DNA from: Citreicella sp. C3M06 | Lineage (GTDB): Bacteria > Pseudomonadota > Alphaproteobacteria > Rhodobacterales > Rhodobacteraceae | Assembly: GCF_018860705.1 (NCBI RefSeq) | Contig: NZ_JAHKQA010000091.1 | Span: 1-64,000 of the forward strand | Length of the DNA stretch: 64,000 nucleotides | Reading direction: 5' to 3' | Part shown: positions 29,396-37,111 of the stretch, in pieces | How the letters are laid out: each line of letters starts with the position of its first letter | Position numbering within the stretch: position 1 is the first letter of the stretch | Notes under the pieces: model-generated | The model's input: only the letters and a program-made list of their open reading frames with translations | What the model was told of the DNA's origin: nothing | The model's database searches: none | Made by a program: the position numbers and the translations under genes

Positions 29396-30085
29396 ATGTC
29401 CAGTCATTACCATGGCCACAGCGCGCTTGGCCGCATCGTCAACGAGATCGAAGAGACCGCAATCGCGATCATCCTTGGGCTCATGACGCTTATCACTTTC
29501 GTCAATGTCGTGCTGCGCTACGGCTTCAACACGGGCTTCATCTGGGGGCTCGAGGCGGTGACCATCCTGTTCGCATGGCTGGTGCTGTTCGGCATTTCCT
29601 ATGCGGTGAAGGTCACGGCGCATCTGGGCGTCGATGCTGTCACCAACCTTGTCCCGTCGAACGTGCGCCGGGCCATGACGGTGATCGCTGCCATCTGCTG
29701 CATCGCCTATGCGGCGCTGCTGATGAAGGGTGCGTGGGACTACTGGGCGAATTTCGCCAACCTGCCGCAGACCACCGGGCGCTGGCTTCCCACCGGCTTC
29801 GAAGAGATGAGCCGCACGTCCTATCGCTCGTGGTACGAGGTGGTGGATATACGGATGCCCGAGTGGCTGCGCTTTATCGAACCGATGATCAACGAAGGCG
29901 AGCATTACGAAAAGCTGCCCCGTTTCATCCCCTATGTCATCCTGCCCTTTGGCGCGGCGCTGCTGCTGTTTCGCTTCATTCAGGCCGGGATACGCATCTG
30001 GACCGGCGCGCAGCAAAGCCTGATCGTCAGCCACGAAGCCGAAGACGCCGTCGAAGACGTCGCCCACCTGAACCGCGAGGACTGA
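29396..30085 (+). CDS. dctQ: TRAP transporter small membrane subunit
   Basis: 229 residues with four hydrophobic segments of the DctQ family (IAIILGLMTLITFVNVVLRYG; LFAWLVLFGISYAVKVTAHLG). It has a longer than usual periplasmic loop between the third and fourth segments. It works with DctM as the membrane half of a sodium-driven dicarboxylate importer. ATG 29396 follows GGGGGAC; an ATG at 29384 is in the same frame. The stop is 4 bp ahead of dctM. Confidence 0.93.
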   Translation: MSSHYHGHSALGRIVNEIEETAIAIILGLMTLITFVNVVLRYGFNTGFIWGLEAVTILFAWLVLFGISYAVKVTAHLGVDAVTNLVPSNVRRAMTVIAAICCIAYAALLMKGAWDYWANFANLPQTTGRWLPTGFEEMSRTSYRSWYEVVDIRMPEWLRFIEPMINEGEHYEKLPRFIPYVILPFGAALLLFRFIQAGIRIWTGAQQSLIVSHEAEDAVEDVAHLNRED

Positions 30086-30089
30086 TCCG

Positions 30090-31466
30090 ATGGATGTCTT
30101 TCTTCTTTTCGTGATCATCATCGCGCTGATGCTGATCGGCGTGCCAATCGCCGTGTCGCTCGGCCTGTCGTCGATCGTCTTTCTGCTGCTGCTGTCCGAC
30201 ACCTCGCTCAGCTCGGTTGCGCAGAGCTTTTATCAGGCGATGGCGGGGCATTACACGCTTCTGGCGATCCCGTTCTTCATCCTTGCGTCGAGCTTCATGT
30301 CGACGGGCGGCGTGGCGCAGCGGATCATCCGCTTTTCCATCGCGCTGGTGGGCCATATGCACGGCGGTCTGGCCATCGCCGGGGTGTTCGCCTGCATGCT
30401 CTTCGCGGCGCTGTCGGGCTCGTCGCCCGCGACCGTGGTGGCCATCGGCTCGATCGTCATCGCCGGGATGCGCAGCGTCGGCTACACCAAGGATTTCGCC
30501 GCCGGGGTCATCGCCAACGCCGGCACGCTGGGCATTCTGATCCCGCCGTCGATCGTGATGGTGGTCTATGCCTCGGCCACCGACGTGTCGGTCGGGCGGA
30601 TGTTCCTTGCGGGGGTGATTCCGGGCCTGATGGCGGGCACCATGCTGATGATCACCATCTACATCATGGCGCGGATCAAGAAGCTGCCCAAGGGCGAATG
30701 GAAGGGCTGGGGCGAGGCGTTCACCTCCGGGCGCGACGCGCTGTGGGGGCTGATGCTGATCGTCATCATCCTTGGCGGCATCTATGGCGGCATCTTTACC
30801 CCGACCGAGGCCGCTGCGGTGGCTGCCGTCTATGCTTTCGTGATCGCCAATTTCGTTTATTGCGACATGGGGCCGCTGGCGGGCCGGAATGGGGCGCCGA
30901 ACCTGCCGCTGTGGCGCAAGCCAATCGCATTGGTCACGGCGTTCTTCCACCGCGACACCCGCGATACGCTGTTCGAGGCCGGCAAGCTGACGATCACGCT
31001 GATGTTCATCATCGCCAACGCGCTGATCCTCAAGCATGTGCTGACCGATGAGCAGATCCCGCAGCAGATCGCCAGCGCCATGCTGGGGGCGGGCTTGGGG
31101 CCGGTGATGTTCCTTGTGATCGTCAATGTGATCCTGCTGATCGGCGGGCAGTTCATGGAACCCTCGGGCCTGTTGGTGATCGTCGCGCCGCTGGTGTTTC
31201 CCATCGCCATCGAGCTGGGGATCGACCCGATCCATCTTGGCATCATCATGGTGGTGAACATGGAAATCGGCATGATCACGCCTCCGGTCGGTCTGAACCT
31301 GTTCGTGACCTCTGGCGTGGCAGGGATGCCGATGATGGCGGTGGTGCGCGCGGCGCTGCCCTTCCTTGCGGTGCTCTTCGTGTTCTTGATCATGGTAACC
31401 TACATCCCGATCTTGTCGACATGGTTGCCGACGACCTTCATGGGCCCCGAGATCATCACCAACTGA
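30090..31466 (+). CDS. dctM: TRAP transporter large membrane subunit
   Basis: 458 residues and about twelve membrane segments, the translocating DctM subunit. Signature stretches include FFILASSFMSTGGVAQRI, FAALSGSSPATVVAIGSI and GILIPPSIVMVVYA. TPPVGLNLFVTSGVAGM comes near the C-terminus. With DctP and DctQ it imports C4-dicarboxylates against a gradient using sodium or protons. Confidence 0.96.
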   Translation: MDVFLLFVIIIALMLIGVPIAVSLGLSSIVFLLLLSDTSLSSVAQSFYQAMAGHYTLLAIPFFILASSFMSTGGVAQRIIRFSIALVGHMHGGLAIAGVFACMLFAALSGSSPATVVAIGSIVIAGMRSVGYTKDFAAGVIANAGTLGILIPPSIVMVVYASATDVSVGRMFLAGVIPGLMAGTMLMITIYIMARIKKLPKGEWKGWGEAFTSGRDALWGLMLIVIILGGIYGGIFTPTEAAAVAAVYAFVIANFVYCDMGPLAGRNGAPNLPLWRKPIALVTAFFHRDTRDTLFEAGKLTITLMFIIANALILKHVLTDEQIPQQIASAMLGAGLGPVMFLVIVNVILLIGGQFMEPSGLLVIVAPLVFPIAIELGIDPIHLGIIMVVNMEIGMITPPVGLNLFVTSGVAGMPMMAVVRAALPFLAVLFVFLIMVTYIPILSTWLPTTFMGPEIITN

Positions 31467-31492
31467 CCGGGTTCGAGGACCTGATTGCCATG

Positions 31493-31519
31493 GCGGCGCC
31501 CTGTTCGGGGCGCCGCTTT
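31493..31519 (+). terminator. Putative terminator after dctM
   Basis: Nine-base perfect stem GCGGCGCCC / GGGCGCCGC with a six-base loop and a short TTT tract, 27 bp past the dctM stop. Confidence 0.6.
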
Positions 31520-31533
31520 GCGTTGTGGGGCAG

Positions 31534-31571
31534 GGATGCCTCCGGCGGGAGTTTAACTGGCAAGATGAAGG
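31534..31571. repeat. Dispersed intergenic repeat copy
   Basis: GGGATGCCTCCGGCGGGAG...GGCAAGATGAAGG, almost identical to the copy at 5620-5657. It sits between the convergent dctM and thiolase genes. Confidence 0.75.
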
Positions 31572-31581
31572 CGCGGCGGCG

Positions 31582-32748
31582 TCAGAGCCGTTCGATGGCG
31601 ATGGCCGTGCCCTCGCCGCCGCCGATGCAGATGGCGGCGATGCCGCGCTTCAGGCCGCGTGCTTCCAGGGCGTGCAGCAGCGTGACGATGATCCGCGCGC
31701 CCGAGGCGCCGATGGGATGCCCCAGCGCGCAGGCGCCGCCGTTGACGTTCATCACATCGCGCGGCAGCCCCATTTCGCGCATGAAGGCCATGGGCACCAC
31801 GGCGAAGGCCTCGTTGACCTCCCACAGATCGACATCGGATTTTTTCCAGCCGATGCGGTCGAGCAGCTTTTGCGCGGCGGGGATCGGTGCGGTGGGAAAC
31901 AGGCCGGGGGCCTGCGCATGGCTGGCATGGCCAAGGATGCGGGCGCGGGGGGCGGATTGCGCCGCCGCCTCGGTGCTCAGCACCAGCGCCGCCGCGCCGT
32001 CCGAGATCGACGAACTGTTCGCCGCCGTCACCGTGCCACCCTTGCGGAAGGCGGGTTTGAGCTGCGGGATCTTTTCGGGGCGTGCGCGGCCGGGCTGTTC
32101 GTCGCGGGTGAGGATCTCTTCGCCGGTGCGGGCATGGATCGTCACCGGGGTGATCTCGGCCTCGAAGGCGCCCGAGCGTTCGGCCTCCAGCGCGTTGCCC
32201 AGCGAGGCGATGGCGTATTGATCCTGTGCCTCGCGGGTGAACTGGAAGGCTTCGGCGCAATCTTCGGCAAAGCTGCCCATCAGGCGGCCGGTGTCATAGG
32301 CATCCTCGAGCCCGTCGAGGAACATGTGGTCAATGACCTGCCCGTGGCCGATGCGTGCGCCGCCGCGCATCTTGGGCAGCAGGTAGGGGGCGTTGGTCAT
32401 GCTTTCCATGCCGCCCGCAACGATGGTGGCGGCGTGGCCAAGCGAGAGCTGGTCGAAGGCCATCATCGTCGCCTTCATCCCCGAGCCGCACATCTTGTTG
32501 AGCGTCGTGGCGGGCACCTCTTCGCCGAGCCCGGCGCGAAAGCCGGCCTGACGTGCCGGTGCCTGGCCCTGACCCGCGGGCAGGACGCAGCCCATCAACA
32601 GCTCGTCGACCTGTGGCTTGCCCGCGTCAGCCAGCGCGGCGCGGATCGCGGCGCCGCCCAGATCGGGTGCGCCGAGCGGTTCGAACATTCCCTGAAAGCC
32701 GCCCATGGCGGTGCGCGCCGCGCCTGTGATCACGATGTCCCTGGTCAT
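31582..32748 (-). CDS. Acetyl-CoA acetyltransferase (thiolase)
   Basis: 388 residues. The acylated Cys is in LNKMCGSGMKA near residue 90. The second active-site His/Cys are in NGGACALGHPIGASG and ICIGGGEGTA. It condenses or cleaves acetoacetyl-CoA or longer 3-ketoacyl-CoA. The biosynthetic/degradative direction cannot be told, because no phaB, beta-oxidation or mevalonate gene adjoins it. The start at 32748 (MTRDIVITGAARTAMGG) fits the family. Confidence 0.95.
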   Translation of the reverse strand: MTRDIVITGAARTAMGGFQGMFEPLGAPDLGGAAIRAALADAGKPQVDELLMGCVLPAGQGQAPARQAGFRAGLGEEVPATTLNKMCGSGMKATMMAFDQLSLGHAATIVAGGMESMTNAPYLLPKMRGGARIGHGQVIDHMFLDGLEDAYDTGRLMGSFAEDCAEAFQFTREAQDQYAIASLGNALEAERSGAFEAEITPVTIHARTGEEILTRDEQPGRARPEKIPQLKPAFRKGGTVTAANSSSISDGAAALVLSTEAAAQSAPRARILGHASHAQAPGLFPTAPIPAAQKLLDRIGWKKSDVDLWEVNEAFAVVPMAFMREMGLPRDVMNVNGGACALGHPIGASGARIIVTLLHALEARGLKRGIAAICIGGGEGTAIAIERL

Positions 32749-32840
32749 GGCCGATCCTCCCTTGGCTCTGATCACTGCATACCGAATGGTAAGGAATGGC
32801 GTCTACCCTGCGTGCAAGGACAGCAGTACAGGACGATCAG

Positions 32841-33179
32841 ATGCATCTGACCATTACGCAGGACAGTGACCCGCAAATCATCCGGGTCGACGAAGGGCGG
32901 ATCGATTCCGCCGTTGCCATCCAGTTCAAGGATGCCGTCCGCTCTAGGGTCTCGCCGGACGCATCCCGCGTCGTGCTGGATCTTGGCGAGGTGGATTTCA
33001 TCGATTCGAGCGGTCTGGGCGCCATCGTCGCGGCGATGAAGGCGCTGTCAAAGGATCAGCGGCTGGATCTGGCGGCGCTGAATCCGATGGTCGACAAGGT
33101 GTTTCGCCTGACCCGCATGGACACGATCTTTGTTATCCACGAATCCGTCGACGCCGCGAAGAGCGACGGCGACCGCTGA
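32841..33179 (+). CDS. STAS-domain anti-sigma factor antagonist
   Basis: 112 residues, a single STAS domain of RsbV/SpoIIAA type. The regulatory serine lies in VDFIDSSGLGAIV (Ser56/57). In partner switching, the unphosphorylated form sequesters the serine-kinase anti-sigma factor. AGGAC precedes ATG 32841. The cognate kinase follows 25 bp downstream. No sigma factor or PP2C phosphatase gene is adjacent. Confidence 0.9.
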   Translation: MHLTITQDSDPQIIRVDEGRIDSAVAIQFKDAVRSRVSPDASRVVLDLGEVDFIDSSGLGAIVAAMKALSKDQRLDLAALNPMVDKVFRLTRMDTIFVIHESVDAAKSDGDR

Positions 33180-33204
33180 CCGTCCGGCAAGGAAGCGCAC
33201 CCGT

Positions 33205-33690
33205 ATGGCAGACGTGCCAGAGCCCGCTGCACCGCTCGTTCTTCAGACCGAGCTTGGCAGTACACCGCAGGATGTTCGCGCCGTGCTGGCGCTTGTACGC
33301 ATGGAACTGACGGCGCTTGGCTGGGGCGACACCCCCATCGGGGCGGTCGAGCTGGTGCTGGCGGAGGCGCTGAACAATATCGTCGAACATGCCTGCGCAG
33401 AGCGCAGCGACGGGTGCATCGCTTTGGCGCTGCATGCAGATGCACTTTGCGCGGAACTGACCTTGCGCGATGATGGCCATGCGATGCCAGACGGGGGGCT
33501 GCCACCGGGTCGCCTTGCCTTGCCCGACCGGCGGCAGGACCTGCCTGAGGGCGGCTTTGGCTGGTACCTGATCCGCAAACTGTCCGAACGGCTACACTAT
33601 GCGCGCGAGGAGGGCGGCAATCGGCTCGACATCCTGATCTGCCGCGCGGATCACGAGGCGCCGCCCGGAACAGGCGGTACGGCGCGCTGA
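33205..33690 (+). CDS. RsbW/SpoIIAB-type serine kinase anti-sigma factor
   Basis: 161 residues, a single GHKL ATPase domain (HATPase_c_2). The N box is EALNNIVEHACAE, the G1 region is LRDDGHAMP, and GGFGWYLIRKLS matches the G2 end. Proteins of this type bind a sigma factor and phosphorylate the STAS antagonist. The C-terminal extension after ILICRAD is short and disordered. ATG 33205 is preceded by AAGGAAG. It is the second gene of the two-gene module. Confidence 0.88.
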   Translation: MADVPEPAAPLVLQTELGSTPQDVRAVLALVRMELTALGWGDTPIGAVELVLAEALNNIVEHACAERSDGCIALALHADALCAELTLRDDGHAMPDGGLPPGRLALPDRRQDLPEGGFGWYLIRKLSERLHYAREEGGNRLDILICRADHEAPPGTGGTAR

Positions 33691-33784
33691 ATGCCGCCTC
33701 GGGCGGACAGCCCGGGCGGAGAAGACCTGAAAGCTGCCGCAATCTGATCCTACTGGTGCCCGATTGCACCCGGATAAAGAGGAT

Positions 33785-33903
33785 GTAGCTGCACTAAGCT
33801 TCCCTCGGCGTCGCGTGTTTTTCAGCCCCCACTCAGCGCACGACGTCGAGGTATCTTCAAATCAGGCGGTCCTGTTACCCCGTGGCCTTTCGGCGCGGGT
33901 TTT
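33785..33903 (+). ncRNA. Candidate structured RNA, unit 1
   Basis: A 13-position stem (33803-33815 with 33839-33851, twelve pairs) encloses a loop containing CAGCCCCCACTCAG. A TCTTCAAATC stretch and a weaker hairpin ending GCGCGGG-TTTT (to 33903) follow. Its 5' end is not defined. It could be the tail of the anti-sigma mRNA or start near a GATAAA box at 33773. Confidence 0.5.
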
Positions 33904-33943
33904 GTCTGTTTGGAGGGCTGGCTTCGAGCCGCGCGTTGCGTCA

Positions 33944-33969
33944 TTGCATCGCCGCTGCGTCTTCATAAT
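33944..33969 (+). promoter_or_regulatory. Promoter-like block before unit 2
   Basis: CATAAT at 33964-33969 sits in the highly conserved block, with TTGCAT 14 bp upstream (33944-33949). A weaker TCATTG at 33941 would give a 17 bp spacer. The same elements recur 216 bp later. The short spacing could suit a heat-shock-type sigma factor; this is inference. Confidence 0.45.
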
Positions 33970-33975
33970 TGCGCC

Positions 33976-34119
33976 CGAAAACGCCGCCACAACGAAGGGG
34001 TAGCTGCAATATGCTTCCCTCGGCGTCGCGCCTTTTCAGCCCCCACCCAGTGCGCAGCGCCGAGGTTCTTTCAAATCAGGAATTCCTGCCAGCCCGTGCC
34101 GCTTTCGGCGCGGGTTTTG
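33976..34119 (+). ncRNA. Candidate small RNA, unit 2
   Basis: Predicted ~145 nt RNA. The 13-position stem (34018-34030 with 34053-34065) has 12 pairs and a 22-base loop containing CAGCCCCCACCCAG. The A/U-rich GGTTCTTTCAAATCAGG comes next. Last is a strong terminator: CCCGTGCCG-CTTT-CGGCGCGGG followed by TTTTGTT (34093-34119). The order hairpin, Hfq-like site, terminator is typical of trans-acting sRNAs. No known Rfam family is recognised. Confidence 0.6.
34093..34118 (+). terminator. Rho-independent terminator of repeat unit 2
   Basis: Nine-base stem with one G-T pair, CTTT loop, directly followed by TTTT. The equivalent in unit 1 is at about 33879-33903 with a weaker stem. Confidence 0.75.
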
Positions 34120-34159
34120 TTGGTCTGGCAGCGTGGCGTTGACCCTCGGCGTCGCGTCA

Positions 34160-34185
34160 TTGCATCGCCGCTGCGTCATCATAAT
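34160..34185 (+). promoter_or_regulatory. Promoter-like block before unit 3
   Basis: TTGCAT at 34160-34165 and CATAAT at 34180-34185, a copy of the block at 33944-33969. Confidence 0.45.
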
Positions 34186-34191
34186 TCCGCC

Positions 34192-34335
34192 CGAAAGCGC
34201 CGCCACAACGAAGGGGTAGCTGCGATATGCTTCCCTCGGCGCCACGCCGTTTCAAGCCCCCACCCAGAGTGTGGCGTCGAGGTCTTCTTACCCCCCGGCA
34301 TCACAGGCCCGCGCGCCCCTAACAGGGGCGTTCTG
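34192..34335 (+). ncRNA. Candidate small RNA, unit 3
   Basis: The stem here (34234-34247 with 34269-34282) pairs at all 14 positions, although both arms differ from units 1 and 2. The loop again contains AAGCCCCCACCCAG. TCTTCTTA follows, then a different terminator-like hairpin CGCCCCT-AAC-AGGGGCG (34314-34330) and TTCT. The 3' part has diverged, yet a hairpin/terminator ending is kept. Confidence 0.5.
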
Positions 34336-34477
34336 TCACATTCTACGGATCTATGCGTCGAAGACGCCGCGAATGCCGTAATTTCGCCGCTGAGACGCGG
34401 CAGCCTCTTCGCTATCGTGCCCTGCATCGTGGCCTGCCGCGGCGCTCAAAACCGCAGACAACCCGGGAGACGCCCGC

Positions 34478-35035
34478 ATGTATGGACCCATCGCAGCGTT
34501 AGAATCCTATATTTTCAGCGCCTTGCGCTTCAATGCGCGGGCGGACCGCTCGGAATTCTGGTGGCCGAGCTCTCTCGTCCTTGGGGTGATCACGCTGGCA
34601 GGGCTCGCCGATATCCGCAGCATTGCCGACGCGTTCATTCAGACCGGCCAGCCACCGATGCATGTTCTGGCCTATTGGTCGCCGCTGCTGTGGATTGTGT
34701 TTTTCGTTCCGACCCTGAGCGCGATGGTGCGCCGCCTGCACGATACCGGGCGTTCCGGCTGGTGGCTGCTGGTGCAGATCATTCCGCTGCTCGGGCCGAT
34801 GCTGATCTTCGGATTTCTGCTGATGCCGTCAAAGCCCGAGCCCAACGCCTGGGGCGCGCCGCGCAGCGCCGGCACCGCGAGAAAGGCAAAACCGCGCCGG
34901 GCCGCCGGGCCGCTCGACGCCTATGCCGTGCTGCTTCAGGCCCATGCAGAGCCGTCCCCGGAAGAGGTGGCGCGCCGCAAGGAAGAGGTGCACGACTATT
35001 TCGTTCGCAACGTGTCCCGCAGCGGCGCAGCCTGA
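34478..35035 (+). CDS. DUF805 inner-membrane protein
   Basis: 185 residues. Three or four membrane segments belong to DUF805, with the hallmark MVRRLHDTGRSGWWLL. The final ~60 residues are a soluble basic/acidic tail (DAYAVLLQAHAEPSPEEVARRKEEV) not typical of the core domain. DUF805 proteins are of unknown function. CGGGAGA precedes ATG 34478. The 3' end is followed by an eight-base hairpin (TGAACCGG...CCGGTTCA, 35033-35054) without a U tract. Confidence 0.85.
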   Translation: MYGPIAALESYIFSALRFNARADRSEFWWPSSLVLGVITLAGLADIRSIADAFIQTGQPPMHVLAYWSPLLWIVFFVPTLSAMVRRLHDTGRSGWWLLVQIIPLLGPMLIFGFLLMPSKPEPNAWGAPRSAGTARKAKPRRAAGPLDAYAVLLQAHAEPSPEEVARRKEEVHDYFVRNVSRSGAA

Positions 35036-35086
35036 ACCGGTTTTATCCGGTTCAGGCCATAGGGACGGCAGAAAGGTCTGCGATCC

Positions 35087-36457
35087 TTAGTAGCTGTAGG
35101 CCGCGTAGATCCGGCCAAGATCGCCGTTCCAGTCGCCGTGGTAATGGTCGAGCATCTCGTCGGCGAGCACCTTGCCGGAATCGATGCTTTCCTTCAGCGC
35201 GTTGAGGAAATGGGTCTCATCCGGCAGCAGGCCGCCTGCGCCGGAACGGGCGCGGGCCTTCAGGCCGGCTTCGGCGATGTCGATGCAGCGCGCGGCAAGA
35301 TCTTGCATGGAGATGCCCTCGACCACCGCGTCCAGCGCCTGATCGGCGGCAGCGACGCGCAGCGCCTCGCGGGTCGGCGCATCCCAGCCCTTGACCAGAT
35401 CATAGGCCGCATCCAGCGCAGAGCTGTCATAGGTCAGCCCGACCCAGAAGGCGGGCAGGGCGCACAGACGCCGCCACGGGCCGCCATCGGCGCCGCGCAT
35501 TTCGATGAATTTCTTCAGCCGCGCCTCGGGGAAGATCGTGGTGAGATGGTCGGCCCAATCGGACAGGGTCGGCACCTCGCCGGGCAGTGCAGGCAGGCGG
35601 CCTTTCATGAAATCCCGAAAGGATTGCCCCAGCGCGTCGATATACTTGCCGTCGCGGTAGACGAAATACATCGGCACATCGAGCGCGTAATCGACATAAT
35701 GTTCAAAGCCGAAACCCTCGTCGAAGACGAAGGGCAGCATGCCGGTGCGGTCCGCATCAAGATGCCGCCAGACGTAGCTGCGATAGCTCTTCATGCCGTT
35801 CGGCTTGCCCTCGAAGAACGGCGAATTGGCGAACAGCGCCGTCGCCACCGGCTGCAATGCCAGCGCCACGCGCATTTTCTTGACCATGTCGGCCTCGGAG
35901 CCGAAATCGAGGTTCACCTGCACCGTGCAGGTGCGCCGCATCATGGTCTTGCCGGAGGTGCCGACGAGGCCCATGTAGCTGTCCATCAGCTTGTAGCGGC
36001 CCTTGGGCATCAGCGGCACGTCATCGTGCAGCCATTCGGGCGCGGCGCCAAGGCCGATGAAGCCGACGCCGATCGCATCCGAGATGCTCTTGACCTCGCG
36101 CAGGTGCTCGTTCACCTCGTCGCAGGTCTGGTGGATGGTTTCCAGCGGGGCGCCCGACAGTTCCAGCGCGCCGCCCGGCTCGAGGCTGACATTGGCGCCA
36201 TCCTTGGTCAGGCCGATCAGGTGGCCGGCTTCTTCGACGGGGGCCCAGCCATAGCGGGTCTGAAGCCCTTCGAGCACGGCGCGGATAGAACGCGGCCCAT
36301 CATAGGGCAGGGGTTCGTGGGTGTCGGTGAGATAGCCGAATTTCTCGTGCTCGGTGCCGATGCGCCAGTCGCTCTCGGGCTTGCAGCCCGCTTCGAGATA
36401 TTCCGCCAGCTGTGTCTGGCTTTCGATCGGCCCGCCGCCGGATTGAGGAATGGACAT
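35087..36457 (-). CDS. gshA: Glutamate--cysteine ligase, plant/alphaproteobacterial type
   Basis: 456 residues of the GCS2 family. It makes gamma-glutamylcysteine, the first step of glutathione synthesis. Diagnostic blocks are WRIGTEHEKFGY near residue 45, LEPGGALELSGAP, MRRTCTVQVNLDFGSE and EMRGADGGPWRRLCALPAFWVGL. The start at 36457 (MSIPQSGGG) is chosen over one ten codons upstream. No gshB lies nearby. Confidence 0.95.
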   Translation of the reverse strand: MSIPQSGGGPIESQTQLAEYLEAGCKPESDWRIGTEHEKFGYLTDTHEPLPYDGPRSIRAVLEGLQTRYGWAPVEEAGHLIGLTKDGANVSLEPGGALELSGAPLETIHQTCDEVNEHLREVKSISDAIGVGFIGLGAAPEWLHDDVPLMPKGRYKLMDSYMGLVGTSGKTMMRRTCTVQVNLDFGSEADMVKKMRVALALQPVATALFANSPFFEGKPNGMKSYRSYVWRHLDADRTGMLPFVFDEGFGFEHYVDYALDVPMYFVYRDGKYIDALGQSFRDFMKGRLPALPGEVPTLSDWADHLTTIFPEARLKKFIEMRGADGGPWRRLCALPAFWVGLTYDSSALDAAYDLVKGWDAPTREALRVAAADQALDAVVEGISMQDLAARCIDIAEAGLKARARSGAGGLLPDETHFLNALKESIDSGKVLADEMLDHYHGDWNGDLGRIYAAYSY

Positions 36458-36523
36458 GAGGGCGCCTCGCTTTTGGCCGTATCGCATTTGTTCGGGCAGG
36501 AGTGGGCGGTCCGCCGCTCGATG

Positions 36524-37048
36524 TCAATGCAGACGGAGGTGTGCGATTCTGCTGGTGGGTTCCTGCCACAGGGTCACCACCTCGCGCGATGTGCCATTGA
36601 GCACCGAGAGCATCCGTTCAGTCTGCAGGCCGGGCAGGGCGCTGAAGGCATCGAACAGCACCTCGCCGCCGGTGGCATTGACCGGGATTGCCAGCGTGGG
36701 CTGGCCCGCCTGATGCAGCATCCAATGCGCCGGTTTGCCCGACGGGTCGAGTTCCAGCCGCGTCAAGGCGTCCAGATCCGCGACCCCGCCGGTCAGGGGG
36801 CCCATATAGGTGATGCGCCCTTCGATCACGCGCACGATGCCCGGCCCGCCGCTGCCGGTGCGAAACCGCCCGCGCTGGATGCCGGCCAGCAGCAGCAACC
36901 CCCCGGCCAGCGCCACCGCATAGCCCAGCCAGTGCAGCAACCCGCCGCCGGTGAAAAACGCCCAGTACAGACCCAGCGCCAGCACGCCGCAGCCCCAGAG
37001 CGCCTCGGACCAGCGGGCAAAGGCGGCGCGCGCTTCGGGGCGGATCAT
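36524..37048 (-). CDS. Conserved membrane protein, 174 aa
   Basis: Two membrane segments (about 17-34 and 38-56) are followed by a soluble beta-rich domain beginning GIVRVIEGRITYMGPLTGG. The family is not named to my knowledge but has a real-gene codon pattern and a sensible start. It lies between rsmE and gshA on the same strand, 63 bp downstream of rsmE, so the three may share a transcript. Function unknown. Confidence 0.75.
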   Translation of the reverse strand: MIRPEARAAFARWSEALWGCGVLALGLYWAFFTGGGLLHWLGYAVALAGGLLLLAGIQRGRFRTGSGGPGIVRVIEGRITYMGPLTGGVADLDALTRLELDPSGKPAHWMLHQAGQPTLAIPVNATGGEVLFDAFSALPGLQTERMLSVLNGTSREVVTLWQEPTSRIAHLRLH

Positions 37049-37111
37049 CGGGCTGCCCTGTGAGCTGCGGGCGCTGGCGGAGCCAGCCGGTCTGAATATG
37101 GCGCGCGCATC

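Larger units (their letters stand above)
33785..34215. repeat. Tandem ~215 bp repeat (units 1 and 2; unit 3 continues to ~34283)
   Basis: Three head-to-tail units begin with the same GTAGCTGC at 33785, 34000 and 34216, so the period is 215-216 bp. Each opens with GTAGCTGC-N2-TNNGCTTCCCTCGGCG, then a C-rich stretch. Units 1 and 2 share a 61-base block (33938-33999 and 34154-34215) that differs at about three sites. Unit 3 diverges after ~34283. No protein frame is kept across the 215/216 bp step, which argues for RNA or DNA function. The 787 bp from 33691 to 34477 holds no convincing protein gene. Confidence 0.85.

Noticed and set aside
31553-32260. 235-codon frame opposite part of the thiolase gene in another phase
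   Set aside because: It overlaps the thiolase on the same strand in a different phase and has an Arg/His/Pro-rich shadow composition.
33739-33780. Extracytoplasmic-sigma-like TGATCC upstream of repeat unit 1
   Set aside because: TGATCC at 33745 is present but the nearest TAAAGA is 24 bp away, too far for a functional pair.
33910-35205. 431-codon plus frame across the tandem repeats and into DUF805
   Set aside because: The repeat period is 215 then 216 bp so the frame is not kept between units; it then runs out of frame through DUF805. RNA structure explains the repeat better.
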